A stretch of 64,000 nucleotides of DNA, taken from the NCBI GenBank assembly GCA_002914805.1, contig JXTB01000150.1, positions 674,900 through 738,899 on the forward strand, written 5' to 3'. Source of the stretch: Parasponia andersonii (Eukaryota > Streptophyta > Magnoliopsida > Rosales > Cannabaceae). Below the pieces are notes generated by a model that saw only the letters and a program-made list of their open reading frames with translations, was not told where the DNA came from and did not search any database. Shown here piece by piece: positions 47,407-59,599 of the stretch; the first letter of the stretch is position 1, and each line of letters starts with the position of its first letter. The position numbers and the translations under genes are program-made.

Positions 47407-50400
47407 GGTTGTCTTCAACCAGAACTGGTTTTGTTGAGTTGTGGAAAAATGGTACATACATCTACTAATATTTTATGGGGAAGTAATGCAAGAGGGCAAT
47501 AATTAGAGCACCACACCTTAACAAAGAAATGGACCACGCAAGTAAATTCACGTGGAAGGTCCATGTATTAAAAACATTGTAGATAACCGGGGTATAAGTG
47601 GAATCAGCACGTGATACTGTGATTTTATATAGACGTTTGTTTTCATAATATTATGATAAAATGTGATTTTAAAATGAAACTCAATATCAGATCCCACCAA
47701 TCACGCAGTTAATATAACGTGAATGTATAGAGACGTAGGTTTTATACGTAAGTGGAATCGATATCTGAGGTTGAATTGGGTCCACTTTCTATTAACCAGG
47801 GCATGTTAGGTGCTGATGCCTGAGTTTTACTTTAAAACTAAAATAAAAGTTTAATTTGGAAAATTACGATATAAACTTTTGAATTTGGATTCTCTTCAAA
47901 TTTTTTCTTAGTCAACGTAGCTTATCAAAATTTAGCAAATGAAAAATGAAATTTATCCTCCAACACTGAGAAAAGACTCAATGAAACAAACATATATGAA
48001 CCTAAAAAGCTTATCAACCAAGATAATTTATAATTGCTTATTTAAGAATAATGACTGTAGGCCCCCTAAAAAATTCGTGTTATAGGATATTATAAAAAAA
48101 ACTGAGTTTTTTAATTTTAGCCAAATTTTTTTTTTTTTTGGTTTTTGATTATATAAAAAAAAATCTTGTCTTAGTTTAATTTTAGTGAAAAAAAAAATCT
48201 TGAGCTTTTAGTTATATTTGATAAAACCTTTAGATTATAGCATCAAATCAAATTAGTCTGCAAAATAAGTCAAATGATTTATTTTTACTTAATGTATATT
48301 ATCATAGGAGACTATTTACATTCACAGTACCCCAATTAGGCGAAAATTATGTCATTTTATATTGAAAATGTTGACTTTTTAAGTTCAAATAAATTTAAAA
48401 AATAAGTTCATGGGTAGATAACACTTAAAAAATAAAGTCATTTCTTAATTATAGTATATATTTGTTGATTAAATATTTGTTTTGGGTCAATTTGATTAGA
48501 TTTTAAAATCTTAAGAATTTATTTGATAAAATCACAAATCCAAGGTTTTTAATGATAGAATTAAAAAAATTTATTTTATTTGATATAATGAAAAATTTAA
48601 GGGTTTTTTTTTTTGCGAAAATATAAAAACTCAAGTTTTTATTTTCTTGATAATACCATTATTTAAGTAACTGAACAGGATGCCAACTAGGGGTAGCTTA
48701 GTTGGTCCAAGACTTTAGAATTATGTAAATGTTTAAGGAGTCAAGGGTTCAAACTTTGGTAGTATGTATATGTGTGTTATTTTTTTTTTAAAATTTATAA
48801 TAAATAGTCGTCATTAGTTAAATCTTATTTATTTATTTATTTTTTAAGAAAAAGTAACTAAACAAGACAATTTATCTTATTTTGTTACAACTTTTTAGAT
48901 TTTATATATTTGAAAGAAAATACAAATCAAATTATAGGAAGATTGTAGTTCTCATTACCAAAGATTTGATTCTATAATTCCTCCCTTCGAACTTTTCAGT
49001 AGTAGTTGAGGAGGTGATCTTACTTTCTCATATTAGCTTAAAATATTAAGTAATGGTAGCATTAAACTAGCTATAACTTATTCGAAGGAGAAAAGCCATA
49101 ATTTTTATTTGTCTCATTGTCAGGCAATTATTGTAGTTTGAGGGAGTAGAAAACTCCACATATATATTAATCACCTATAACCTAACAATAGCTATAATAA
49201 TCCGAGTGGCCAACTAATTAGGTGAAGTACTATATCTCAATTCTCAAGCCATGATACTATTGCTCGAGAAAGGAAAACTTACATTTTGACGTATTATTGC
49301 AATTAGATGATAATGGTAATGATAATTAACCGTTTCACGTCATTAGAGAAATTCAGATCTGTTTCCAAATAACACTATTTTGCATTTATAATTGCATGAT
49401 CTTTTTTTTTTTGTTTTTTTTTTTTGATAAACATAATTGCATGATCTATGCACAAGTACTATATTCTTTACGTTACTTTATCTCTCTTACTTTCTGCTAA
49501 ACATAATTAAGTTTTGCTTTGTCCAATTAAATGTACGGCCATCAATTAGAATGGATTCAACGAGAGTCTGGCCGTGAAATTTACGCCTATGGACATTCCT
49601 GATGCAATAATATGATGTTATAATTGTTAATATTGCGTATACATATATGTCATCATGTACGTTAATTTACCTCTTAATTTCAGCAAAACGTAGTATGTGT
49701 AAGTTAAAATATGCTCTTCATTGCATTTCCAGATATTCAAATTAAAAGTAACTGGTTCTGTACAGCTCAAAAGCTGTTGGAGGGCCTTGGGTTATTTGCA
49801 ATTATTGACTGCCCTTTCGAGTGGAGTGGAGTGGAATGGATTGATTCTTTCACGTGTTTCCATTACGTGATTATATCATTTTTTATTATAGCACATATGA
49901 ATAAATGCGATGCTGAATGGGTTTCCACATTAGAGACCGTTTTCATTAATTAGGATAGAGGAATGAATTAAAAGATTCGACAGGAGAAATGATGATACGA
50001 TCTTAAATATTCTTTTGCTAGAAAATGATATATATATATATATTTATATGATCTGGATCTTACTCTTATTTGAGCATATTTTTATCCTTGAACCATGGTC
50101 AGGAAGATTGTATATTGTTGCGAGATGAAAAGCCAAAAATCCCACATTAGAAACCTGAAACAAAAATTACTTGGTTTNTGACATGAAATTAATTGTGTCT
50201 AGCAAATGTATTTTACTAGAATGAAGAGCCCACAAATGCATTATTCCATCAACAAGTATGTCGCGGCTTTCATCTCAATACGATATATTCTCGCTAAATT
50301 CTTACTAAAATATCACTGTTCTTTCTTTAACTAGATCCAATTCTAATATTTGATCAGACCATTCGGAAAATACATTTCTTCCTTTTTAGCCAAATTGAAG

Positions 50401-52160
50401 TGCTCATTCATATGCAATATATATCTATTCTCTGTTTATTAAGGTCGGTGTTAGTTTCTCTTATCTCTCATCTACTTGTGTCTTCTGATCATTCTCCAAT
50501 GTTTTATTTTTCATTAATATATGCAAACAACAATAAATCATATAAATGACAACCTCATTTTCTTTTCTTTTTTTTTTTCCTGGGGAATGACAACCTCATT
50601 TAAAGTTATGATAATTTAGCACTTTTCGTTGAGTACCAACGACTTTAATATAATTAGTTTATCTTACCTACGGAGGTTCACTATAATCAACCACTACGTT
50701 AGATAATTGGGGGATATAATTAACTAGTCAAAAGTGCGCTTGGCACAGCTTTAAAACTATTGGATTGCTTTTGAAATCATTGACAGCCCTGTCGTTTCTG
50801 ATCCATCGACCTCTGGATTCGTCGCTTTCCGTTTCTATGGAATGGGATTCAATAATTGTAGTTTTGTCTCTACATTATTACCCTTTCGCCTGATTGGTAT
50901 TCCCACCACTAAATTAGAATTAGACTCCTTTATTCAGCTCAGATTTGGACTTAAGGAGGGATTGAACAATTGAGACTTATGTTTTAGTCCCCGACTAAAT
51001 TAACCTAATTAGAAGCTCAACGCATTTTGTTTTTTCTTTCTTTCTTCAATAATTTATTTAATTAATATATATATATTAATTAAATTTCAATTTATAATTT
51101 TTTTAACTAAAAATATGCATTTTATCTTTATATACTTATTTTTTATAAATAAATTAAAATCGTACTATTTTATATAATCATCATTTAAATTTATCTTTTA
51201 TATTTTTAAAATTATTTATTTATTTATTTATAAATAAAATATAATTAGAACTATATTAAGAAAATTTGTTATATTTATTTTATTTTAGTTCTGAGTTATA
51301 GTACTAAATAACACTGTCTAGTCTAATCTCATTTAATAGTTCAATCTAATCTAATCCTACTTTCACATTATAATTATTGTGCATCTTAAATCTAAGGAGA
51401 AAAAAAATTGACCTCGCGTTATTGGCACATCGAGTCATAGAAAGTTCAATCGCACAAGGATTCAAGTTGTATATTGGTCATATAATATAGGATTTGGCAA
51501 CATATACAAATTGTGCAAGCACTACACTTTTGGAAAATCAACTTAAAGATGCATAATTAGTAAGCAATGAGACCCAATTGTCGACCTAATGGATAGTTAC
51601 CTATTCTTGTATTATTGTATGTTTTCCATTCACAAAATTGAAGCTATATTCACAACCTAGTTGAACTAAAGGCACCCCTATTCTTCGTAAAAAGACTTTA
51701 CAATCTATTAAAACCCTTCAATCAACAAAAGCACCCCATCAACCTATCTATAATGTTATCTTTTTCTCTTTTAATTCTGCTAATACCCTTGTCTCCCTTA
51801 TTAGATGTTTGCACTGATTTAGTTTAAAATTTTGAACTTTTTCAAGAATCTTGATATATAAAGTAGCAGCACAAAAATAGGAAAAAGAAATATGTAAAAA
51901 AAATATTGATGTGTAAAACTATATATAGAATGAACGAGCAAATAGCCAAAAAGGAAATAGAAAGTAGGGAGTAGAAATCGCGAAGTAAAATGGTGTCAAT
52001 TGTGGTTGGTTGTGCAAGTTTTTATTTTTATTTTTTATTTATTTTTCCCTTTTCCTTTCGCTTATGGAAAAGAAAATATGAATTGAAAACAAAGGAAGAA
52101 TAATAAAAGATGTTTCATATTTCTTTCAAATTTCAAAAAAGGACATTATCTTAGGTGAAC
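47407..52160. other. AT-rich intergenic DNA, no gene recognised
   Basis: Long stretch without a supported ORF. It includes poly-T and TA tracts, a single N at 50178 and several ATTTATTTATTT-type runs near 48820 and 51210. The right-hand 500 bases of the P450 side presumably hold that gene's promoter. Confidence 0.5.
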
Positions 52161-52184
52161 ATGTAAAAACAACAATAGATTTAA

Positions 52185-52600
52185 TGAACGACACAGTTTC
52201 ATGAGAACGACAGCATATTCCGTAGAGTGACAGAATCAAGAATAACAACAGAATTTAGGAGCGACTAGTTTTAAAAACGACAACATCACCGAAAAGCGAC
52301 AATATGTTGGATAAAAGACAAACCACAAAAAGACAAAATCACATAAACAGATCATAAAGAACAAAATCTCCTATAAACGATAAAATATCAGATAAAGAAC
52401 AACATTAAGGAAACGACAAATGCTATCAGGAACGAGAATGTCATTGAAAACTGCCACTAGGTCACGACAAACGACAGTAGCCAAAAGGAAAACAGCTCAT
52501 GAGCGACGTAACTTCCAAAACAACTTACAGAATCAAGAAATCGCTTACAAACGACAAACTTTCTACGACGCCGTATCGCTGACAAACGGATGTATCTTGA
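52185..52600. repeat. Degenerate ~18-bp periodic repeat (AACGACA core), tract 2
   Basis: Core matches or close variants occur at about 52188, 52207, 52227, 52244, 52260, 52278, 52296, 52315, 52331, 52345, 52359, 52376, 52394, 52411, 52429, 52447, 52464 and onward, a spacing near 14-20 bases over at least 280 bases. The 3' half loses regularity. Because the unit is close to six codons, short ORFs with repeated polar residues appear by chance. Confidence 0.65.
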
Positions 52601-53214
52601 AAATGATCCCTTGCGTGCATTTTAAAAACGAGTGTGAATCTCCAATCTCAACAAATAACAGGAGAGATTAAAACGTAAAAGGCATGATGAACGAGAAGAA
52701 CGAAAAAAAAAAAAAAAAACGGATTACTTGGTTGATTGCTCAAGTCATATTCTACATCCGAGGCAAGGATAATAATATCCCTGTCCCAGGTCGAATTCAT
52801 TATGTAAATGTTGTTAATGTTACACACACTACTTTCTCACAGTTTCTCAGGAAACTAACACTCAGATAACCCTGTATAAACCAAAAAATTCACCGAGAAC
52901 TTTTCTCACACAACCTCATGTGTACAGAGCAATTTTTCAAGCTTTCGTACAAGCTGCCTCACCCATATTATATCCTCTTTACATATACATAATACAACAT
53001 GAGCCAATGAGAAATCAACAGACGTGTAAGTTACAAAGCAATCCTGTTATCTAACTTTTAACTAACGTACTATAACTACCTATCTTCAATAACTAACTTA
53101 ACGGTATTAACTAAGTATTATATGGATTAGAGAGAGTGTTCATCACGATTCATGACAATATTAAGAAAACGACAACAATATTTGCCATTGCAGTTTGTGA
53201 CTATGTAGTTTTGA

Positions 53215-54300
53215 AAATTTGGAAAAATATGGCACAACTTTTTCATTGATGTGAGAGTGAGAGTATAAATAATGAAGTATACAAGTGTTGATACAAAGAA
53301 CATATTAATTGATTTCTTAATCAAATCTAGTCAAATTAGTCCAAATCAATGAATTAACAAAATACAAACATAAAAATAGATGACAAATCAACTATGAAAG
53401 GAATGTGCGCATGTGAAATATATATTAAAAAGTTTTCTTAACATGCCCTTGCAAGATGGAGCACTGGTAGAAAAGTCCAACCTTGGTCTTGAGAGAAAGA
53501 AAATGGATAATGGTAATAACGCAGTGAGATGGGTGGTCATCAAGGTAGGGCACGGAGATGGGTGATTACCACGAGATGATATCAGAGTCGGCCAAGATGG
53601 GCGATGCTGGTCTTGGGCAGTCTTTTTCTTTGTTTTTTTTTTTCTTCACAAAAATTAAAAACTGAGAAGGGTTTTTAGGAAGAAACAGAAACTAATGGTT
53701 AATGGGTTTTTGAGTTAACTCACCGGGTTAATTAAGTGGGAGTGAACTCTGCTTGGGTGAAGGAACTCGATGGAGTGGGTTGGTCGAACAAAGTTGCAAG
53801 CACCTTCATCACTGAGGCCCGACAAGTGAAGATAGCGATTCCTAGGACGGCGGATCACGGTGGGAGCTTGGAACTAAAGATATGGTAGTGAGAAGGAAGA
53901 GTGGAGGTTGTGAGATCTGAAAAATAGGGGTTTTTTTTTTAAAAAAAAATGATAAAAAAGGGGAATTTTGGGATAGGGAAAAGAAAAACAAATTTGGGGT
54001 TTTGAGGCCGTGGAAAAGAAAGAGAGGGGGGAAAAAAAAAAAAGATCGATAGAAACAACTACGGTGTGATGCCATATAGAAGAATTAGGCAATGGGAAAA
54101 TATGGCAAATTTTTTTGCTGATTATAGAGATTATACTTACATAAATACACAAATGTGAATAACAAGAAGAGATTGATTTCCCCATCTAATCAAATCAGCC
54201 AAAATCAATATATGATTTCCTAATCTAATCAAATCAGCCTATATCAAGTAATTGACAAAATAAACAAGTACAAATAAATGACAAATAAACTACAGAATCA
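53215..54300. mobile_element. Candidate small direct-repeat (TRIM-like) element
   Basis: Related sequence occurs in direct orientation at about 53215-53400 and 54095-54300. Both hold AAAATATGGCA(C)AA, then TTGATTTC(T/C)TAATC and AATTAACAAAATA/AATTGACAAAATA with GATGACAAAT-type ends. The 700 bases between have no coding capacity and include a GATATCAGAGTCGG motif (53578-53591) resembling a degenerate tRNA-primer site. Terminal ends and target duplication are unresolved. Confidence 0.35.
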
Positions 54301-54380
54301 TGTATAGGTGGAATATGATCTTGTTTTTGATAGTAATAATAGATATGGTACAAATCACAACTATTGTGGCAACACAAAAC

Positions 54381-54789
54381 TATCAGGAGATCTGCTTTAC
54401 AAAAGTGATCACATATAGTTAAAATATGACTTGAGAAAATTTTAGAAAAAGTAAAAAAATAAAGCACACAAAAAAATTTAACATGGTTCATCCAATTTAG
54501 GTTATATCTATAGATAAAATTGTGAAGAAATTCACTGTAAAAAGGAGATTATAATTCATTTTTCTCTAAATACAAGGAGAGTATAAATGAACCTCTCTCT
54601 CTTGAAATAGAAAAAAAAAATACTCATTCTAAATAATTTATGATGCTTAAAAATACTTGAACTCTCTCTTAAAAGGAGAAGAGATATTATTTTTTGTCGA
54701 TAATAATGGGGTGACACCAACCTTGGTGTCGCAAAAATTGATTCAATATAGATGGCAGTAATATAGTGTACGCTTTTGTAGATTTTTCA
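54381..54789 (-). repeat. Left LTR (3' LTR) of the old Copia
   Basis: Matches the right LTR word by word with many substitutions; a polypurine-like tract follows on its right. Boundaries are approximate. Confidence 0.6.
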
Positions 54790-57595
54790 TCATTTCTACC
54801 ACTTGAAGATTTGATTTTGATTATGTCTTTACATTTGAAAATATCTATTTTCTTTGATTGTAAATTATTCATACTGCTTACATATTTGCTAGGCTATATG
54901 AGGATCTACACCATTGCAATTTGTTAATATTGATTGGTTTAGTTAAAGTGTTTGCTAGGTTCTCCTTCGTGTGAATCTTTTTTATATCTACAGTTCTATT
55001 TTCCACTACTTCTCACGCAAAGAGATATTAAATACCTATATACTTTGTCTTAGAATGAAAAGCTGGATTCCTTACAATGTGCAAGACACTCTAACTGTCA
55101 CAAATCAAAGTAATCTTTTCTTGTTTGTGCTCGAACTTTTCCAATAACCTATGAACCCAAATAACTTCTTTATAAGCTTGTGTAGCTGCTATGTATTTTG
55201 CTTTCATTGTAGATAAAGTCACAATACTTTATAGTTTCGAAACTCAATTTACAGTTTCTTCTGCAAGAGTGAATACATACTCATAATAGATTTTTTTTTA
55301 TCAAGGTCATCTATAAAATCTGAATCAATATATCATCTACTAGTGAATTTTAATCATCTATAATATAATGTAGCCTCTAAGCTTCTCTTGATATACTTCA
55401 AAATCCTCTTCACAGTATTCCAATATTCTCTATCAAGATTTGTCATGCATCGGCTAATCGATCTTATTGTTTATGTAATTTCTGGTCTTGTACATATTAT
55501 AGCAAACATTAGGCTTTCTATAGTTGATATATACAGTACTCGAGATATTTCCATTCTCTATGCATCATTGCTTGGACACATCTTGAAGGATAACTTGAAA
55601 TTAATAGGATGTAGGGTAGAATTGGCTTACAATCTTACATGTTAAAGTGTTGTAAGATTTTCTTTAAATAATTCTTCTAAGAAAGCCAAATTTTTCTGTT
55701 ACCTCTATTTTGGTGAATTTGTATCTCTAGAATCTTGTTCATTAGTCCTAAGTCCTTTATATCAAATTCTTTTGCCAATTGTGCCTTCAATTCTTAGACT
55801 TGATCTTTGTTAGGGCCCGCTACTAACATGCCATCTATGTACAATAGTAAGATAATAAAATCATTATTTTAGTCAAACTTTCTGTAGTATATGTAGTGAT
55901 CTAAATTGAGTCTATTGTACTCAGGACTTATAATGAAGGAATCAAATCTCTTATACCAATTTCTCAGTACTTATTTCAGATCATATAAAGATTTATTCAA
56001 CCTGCAAATTAAGTTTCTCTTGATTATTTCAGCAAAATTTTCTAGTTAGAGTATATAAATTTCTTCTTCAAATTCTTTATGAAGAAAAATAGTTTTTACA
56101 TTTAGCTATTCTAGATGTAGATCAACTATAGTATACATCGCAGGGACCACTCTGAGTATTGTGAGTCAAATCATAGGTAAAAATATCTTGTTGAAGTTAA
56201 TTCCTCCTTTCTGAATATATCTATCTAATATAAATCTCACATGATACCGCTCTACTTAATTATTGCTATTACGCTTGATCTCGTACACCTATTTATTGCT
56301 AATGGCATTCCTTCTTTCTGGTATTGAAATAAGGTCTTATGTCTTGTTTTTGTGAAAAACTTTAATCTTTTCTTGTATTACTATCATCTAAAGAGATACA
56401 TCTAGGCTTTTAATAGCCTTATTGAAAGTTATTGGTTCTCTATCCTCTATTAGAAAAAAGTATGTAATGTTGTTCTTAGTGACATAATTTGAGTATCATA
56501 TCAGTGGTCTTCAAGTCTCGTTCTGACATATAACGAAGCTTATGATACCACATCATCGTTGATTCTTCTCAAGAATTTGTTAAAGTAACTAATGCATCTG
56601 CTTCCATCGGTGTCTCTCTTTTAAGCATGTATAAATTCATATCGACTTTTTCACCTTTGTTACTATAAGCGTGCCCTTCATGACCTTTATGATCTCATTC
56701 TCAATACGAGTTTTGTAACCAATATTATCTAATTATCTCAAAGACAATATATTTTTCTTCAAGCCTTTCATGTGTCGTAAGTCTTGAATAATACGAATAG
56801 TACCATCGTATATTTTCATCTTGATGGTGCTGATTTCAGTAATTTCTAAAGCATAGTCATTACCCATAGATACAGATCCTCCAAAGACAAGTTTATATGT
56901 GTGAAACCAATTCTCTATAAAAAGTCATATGTCATGTTGCTCTTGAATCTACTAGCAAAATATCAGTGAGCTGCCTTCTGCTTTTAGAAATTATTGTTGC
57001 TTTGCTATACATGATTTCTCCAATATCTGAAGTACTTGCAATGTTCTCCTGAGTATTTGATGATTCGAGATCCTTCCCTCTAGAATCTATATTCTTTATG
57101 AGTTGCTAACACTCATTCTTGTAATACTATTTCTTACCACAATGGTGGTATTTGACGTTCTTCTTACTTCTTGACTTTGATCTTACTTTAATTCTCACTA
57201 GGACAACATTTCGTTATTCTCTCTTTTATTATCAAAGTATCTACTTACTGTAAACTTGCTAATCTGTCTTAAGTATCTACTCATTGTAAACTTGCCAATC
57301 TATCTTACTTATTCTTATAATTATTTTCTTCTTCAAGAACAGTAGCTATAAGATTGTTGAAAATTAGAATTATAGCATCACTATTCACATTTATAATGAG
57401 CTGATCATATGAATTAGGTAGACTCTAGAGTAAGATTTTTGTATGTTCATTGTCTTCTATTTTATGTTCTATTATCGTAAGCTGTGAAAATAGAGTATTA
57501 AAAGTATTGATGTGGTCGGTCACCATAGTTAATTTTGCCATCTGAAGAGTTTAAATCCTTCTCTTAAGGAAAAATTTATTGTGAAATGACTTTGC

Positions 57596-57787
57596 TTAAT
57601 ACAACTTTGTCAGCGTATCCCATATCTCATTGGCTGACTTATTCTCTTCAATACTCGACAAAACTCCATCTTCTAGCGTCAAATATAAGTTAGTGATATC
57701 AATGATATCTATCTTGTCCCACTTTGTATTATCAGTGATTTCAACAGGTGTTTTCTCAATTGCTGCTAGAAAATTATCTTTTCTCAA
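57596..57787 (-). pseudogene. Copia gag fragment
   Basis: A 63-codon frame containing a DNFLAAIEK... and SANEIWDTLTKLY pattern typical of the copia gag (UBN2) domain. It is truncated on both sides by stops and is the best-preserved coding piece of the old element. Confidence 0.65.
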
Positions 57788-58021
57788 AATCTTCTTTATC
57801 TTTATTTTCTACATAAAAAAATTGCTCTAAATGAACTTCTCATTATCAAATTATATTGTCATTTTTATTTACTATGATTTGTTCAATTATTATTGTTTTA
57901 ATGTATGTGGTTACTAAATAGTAATATATATATATGAATAATATTATATATATAAATAGTAGTATACAAGTGAATGGTACATGTACGAGAATAATACTCT
58001 AACCAATAGCACTGATACCAC

Positions 58022-58468
58022 TATTAGGAGATCAATATTACAAAAGCGACAATACACAATTAAAATATAAGTATAAAAAACTTCGAAAAAGATAAAAAGA
58101 TAAGACACATAAAAGATTTGATATAGTTCACTTAATTTAGACTACATCCACAGACAAAAATGTAAAGAATTTTTCTATGAAAAGAAAATTAAACCTTACT
58201 TTTATTTCAATACAAAGATAGTACAAATAAACATCTATCTCTTGAAATAGGAGAACATTCTTCCTAAATAATTTAAGAGAAAATAAATAGAACACTTAAA
58301 AAAAGAATTCATAAACTTAAACTGTTGAACTGTCTCTTATCTCTTATAGAAGAAAAAAAAATATTTTTTTTTCTGGTTAGTATAATAGGGTGGTACCAAC
58401 CTTGGTACTGCAAAGATTAATTCAACATAGGTGGCACCAAAATGGTTACCTTTGTTAACTTTTCTACA
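58022..58468 (-). repeat. Right LTR (5' LTR) of the old Copia
   Basis: Lies next to the PBS-like site at 58009-58020. Ends near TTTTCTACA. Boundaries are approximate. Confidence 0.6.
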
Positions 58469-59270
58469 GATAGTACACAATTCAAAATAATGGAGTAGTT
58501 TGGCCAATATTGGTTGTGTCCGCCAAGTACTAATCAGAATATTATATACTCACTATAATAAGGAAATTATAGAAGTATTTATAATCTCTTACAAGTTTCT
58601 CGAGCCCTCAAACACATATTTTTATTCCCTACTCCCAAAAATTTACTTAAAACACACCTTTACGGTTATATTCATAGACCTATTAGTTATAACTTAGAAT
58701 CCAAGTCAAACTAGAAATATTTCATAGGTAGAAAGAATAATAAAAATACTAGGATTCTAATCTAATGGTATAAAGACTTCACAAATATAAGACTATTAGG
58801 AAGAATCAAACAATACAAACATATAACATTCCGACTAAGATGAATAGTCTATGCCCTACAAAAACAAAATATTAATGAATGGCATTAACTTCAGAAAGCT
58901 ATAATATATTACTAAAACTATAAATCTCCTAACAACGACAATATATTTGTAAATGACAAAAACAGACAAATGAAATGACTCTGCGCGCTTCCAAAATGAA
59001 TTAATCTAGTCTAGTTCTAACTAATTATTAATAGTGACAATTAGGCAAAATACGGTAGTTTAAGCTAAAAAATTAGAGATATACGATGATGCATGGTTTT
59101 TGTTTATTATTGTACGATTTTATTTAGAAAAATACTATTTTTCCCTTTATCTTTTTCTCTCGTTTTATCATTTTGATCCGAAGAGATGGGTTAATGCTTA
59201 AGATGAAAAGAGTTGACAATAAACCCAATGAGCTATATTCGAATAGAGCTCTTCCGCGGGTTGGCATTTC
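58469..59270. other. Intergenic DNA between Copia and gypsy remnants
   Basis: No gene supported. It contains short AACGACA-type motifs near 58933-58965 and a partial MITE-like arm at about 59105-59145 (TTTAGAAAAATACTATTTTT). Confidence 0.5.
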
Positions 59271-59599
59271 AGGGGGGCAAATCTTTAGCACTTGTCATAT
59301 TTCTTGACAAACTGGGCTACTTTGGTCATCATGTAGGACTAGAAGTATCTAGCTGTTAAGGCCTTGTGGACGAGGCTATGCCCGCAAGAGTGGTTGCCAC
59401 ACGCTCCCTCGTGGATCTCCTCCATCAACTTCTGCGCCTCCGCGGGACCTACGCACCTCAGCATTGGTCCCAATGTTGATCTTCTATACAGTCAGCCCCC
59501 CACCATCGAGTATCGGATAGCCTTCAGTCTGAACGACCTCACTTTTTGGGGGTCTGCGGGCAGGTTTTCCGACACCAGGTATTGGGTGATGGGTCTCAT

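Larger units (their letters stand above)
54381..58468 (-). mobile_element. Old, heavily decayed Ty1/copia element
   Basis: Diverged direct repeats at about 54381-54789 and 58022-58468 share TAAAAAGATAAG-, AATTTAG(A/G)(C/T)TA- and CTCTTGAAATAG-type words and act as LTRs. A PBS-like TGGTATCAGTGC (minus strand) lies at 58020-58009 next to the right LTR, and a CTTCAAGTGGTAGAAATG polypurine-like tract abuts the left one. Internal sequence holds copia remnants on the minus strand: gag near 57787-57596, protease/integrase around 56.5-57 kb, RT at about 55.4-56.2 kb, and RNase H near 55.0-55.2 kb, all broken by many stops. LTR divergence is visibly larger than in the 35.4-kb element, so it is older. 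Confidence 0.75.

Noticed and set aside
49711..49953. 80-codon plus-strand frame in the intergenic stretch
   Set aside because: Isolated, no start context, no recognised domain and no neighbouring exons.
52420..52671. 83-codon frame with repeated polar residues
   Set aside because: A by-product of the ~18-bp periodic repeat, which is close to six codons; no sign of a real gene.
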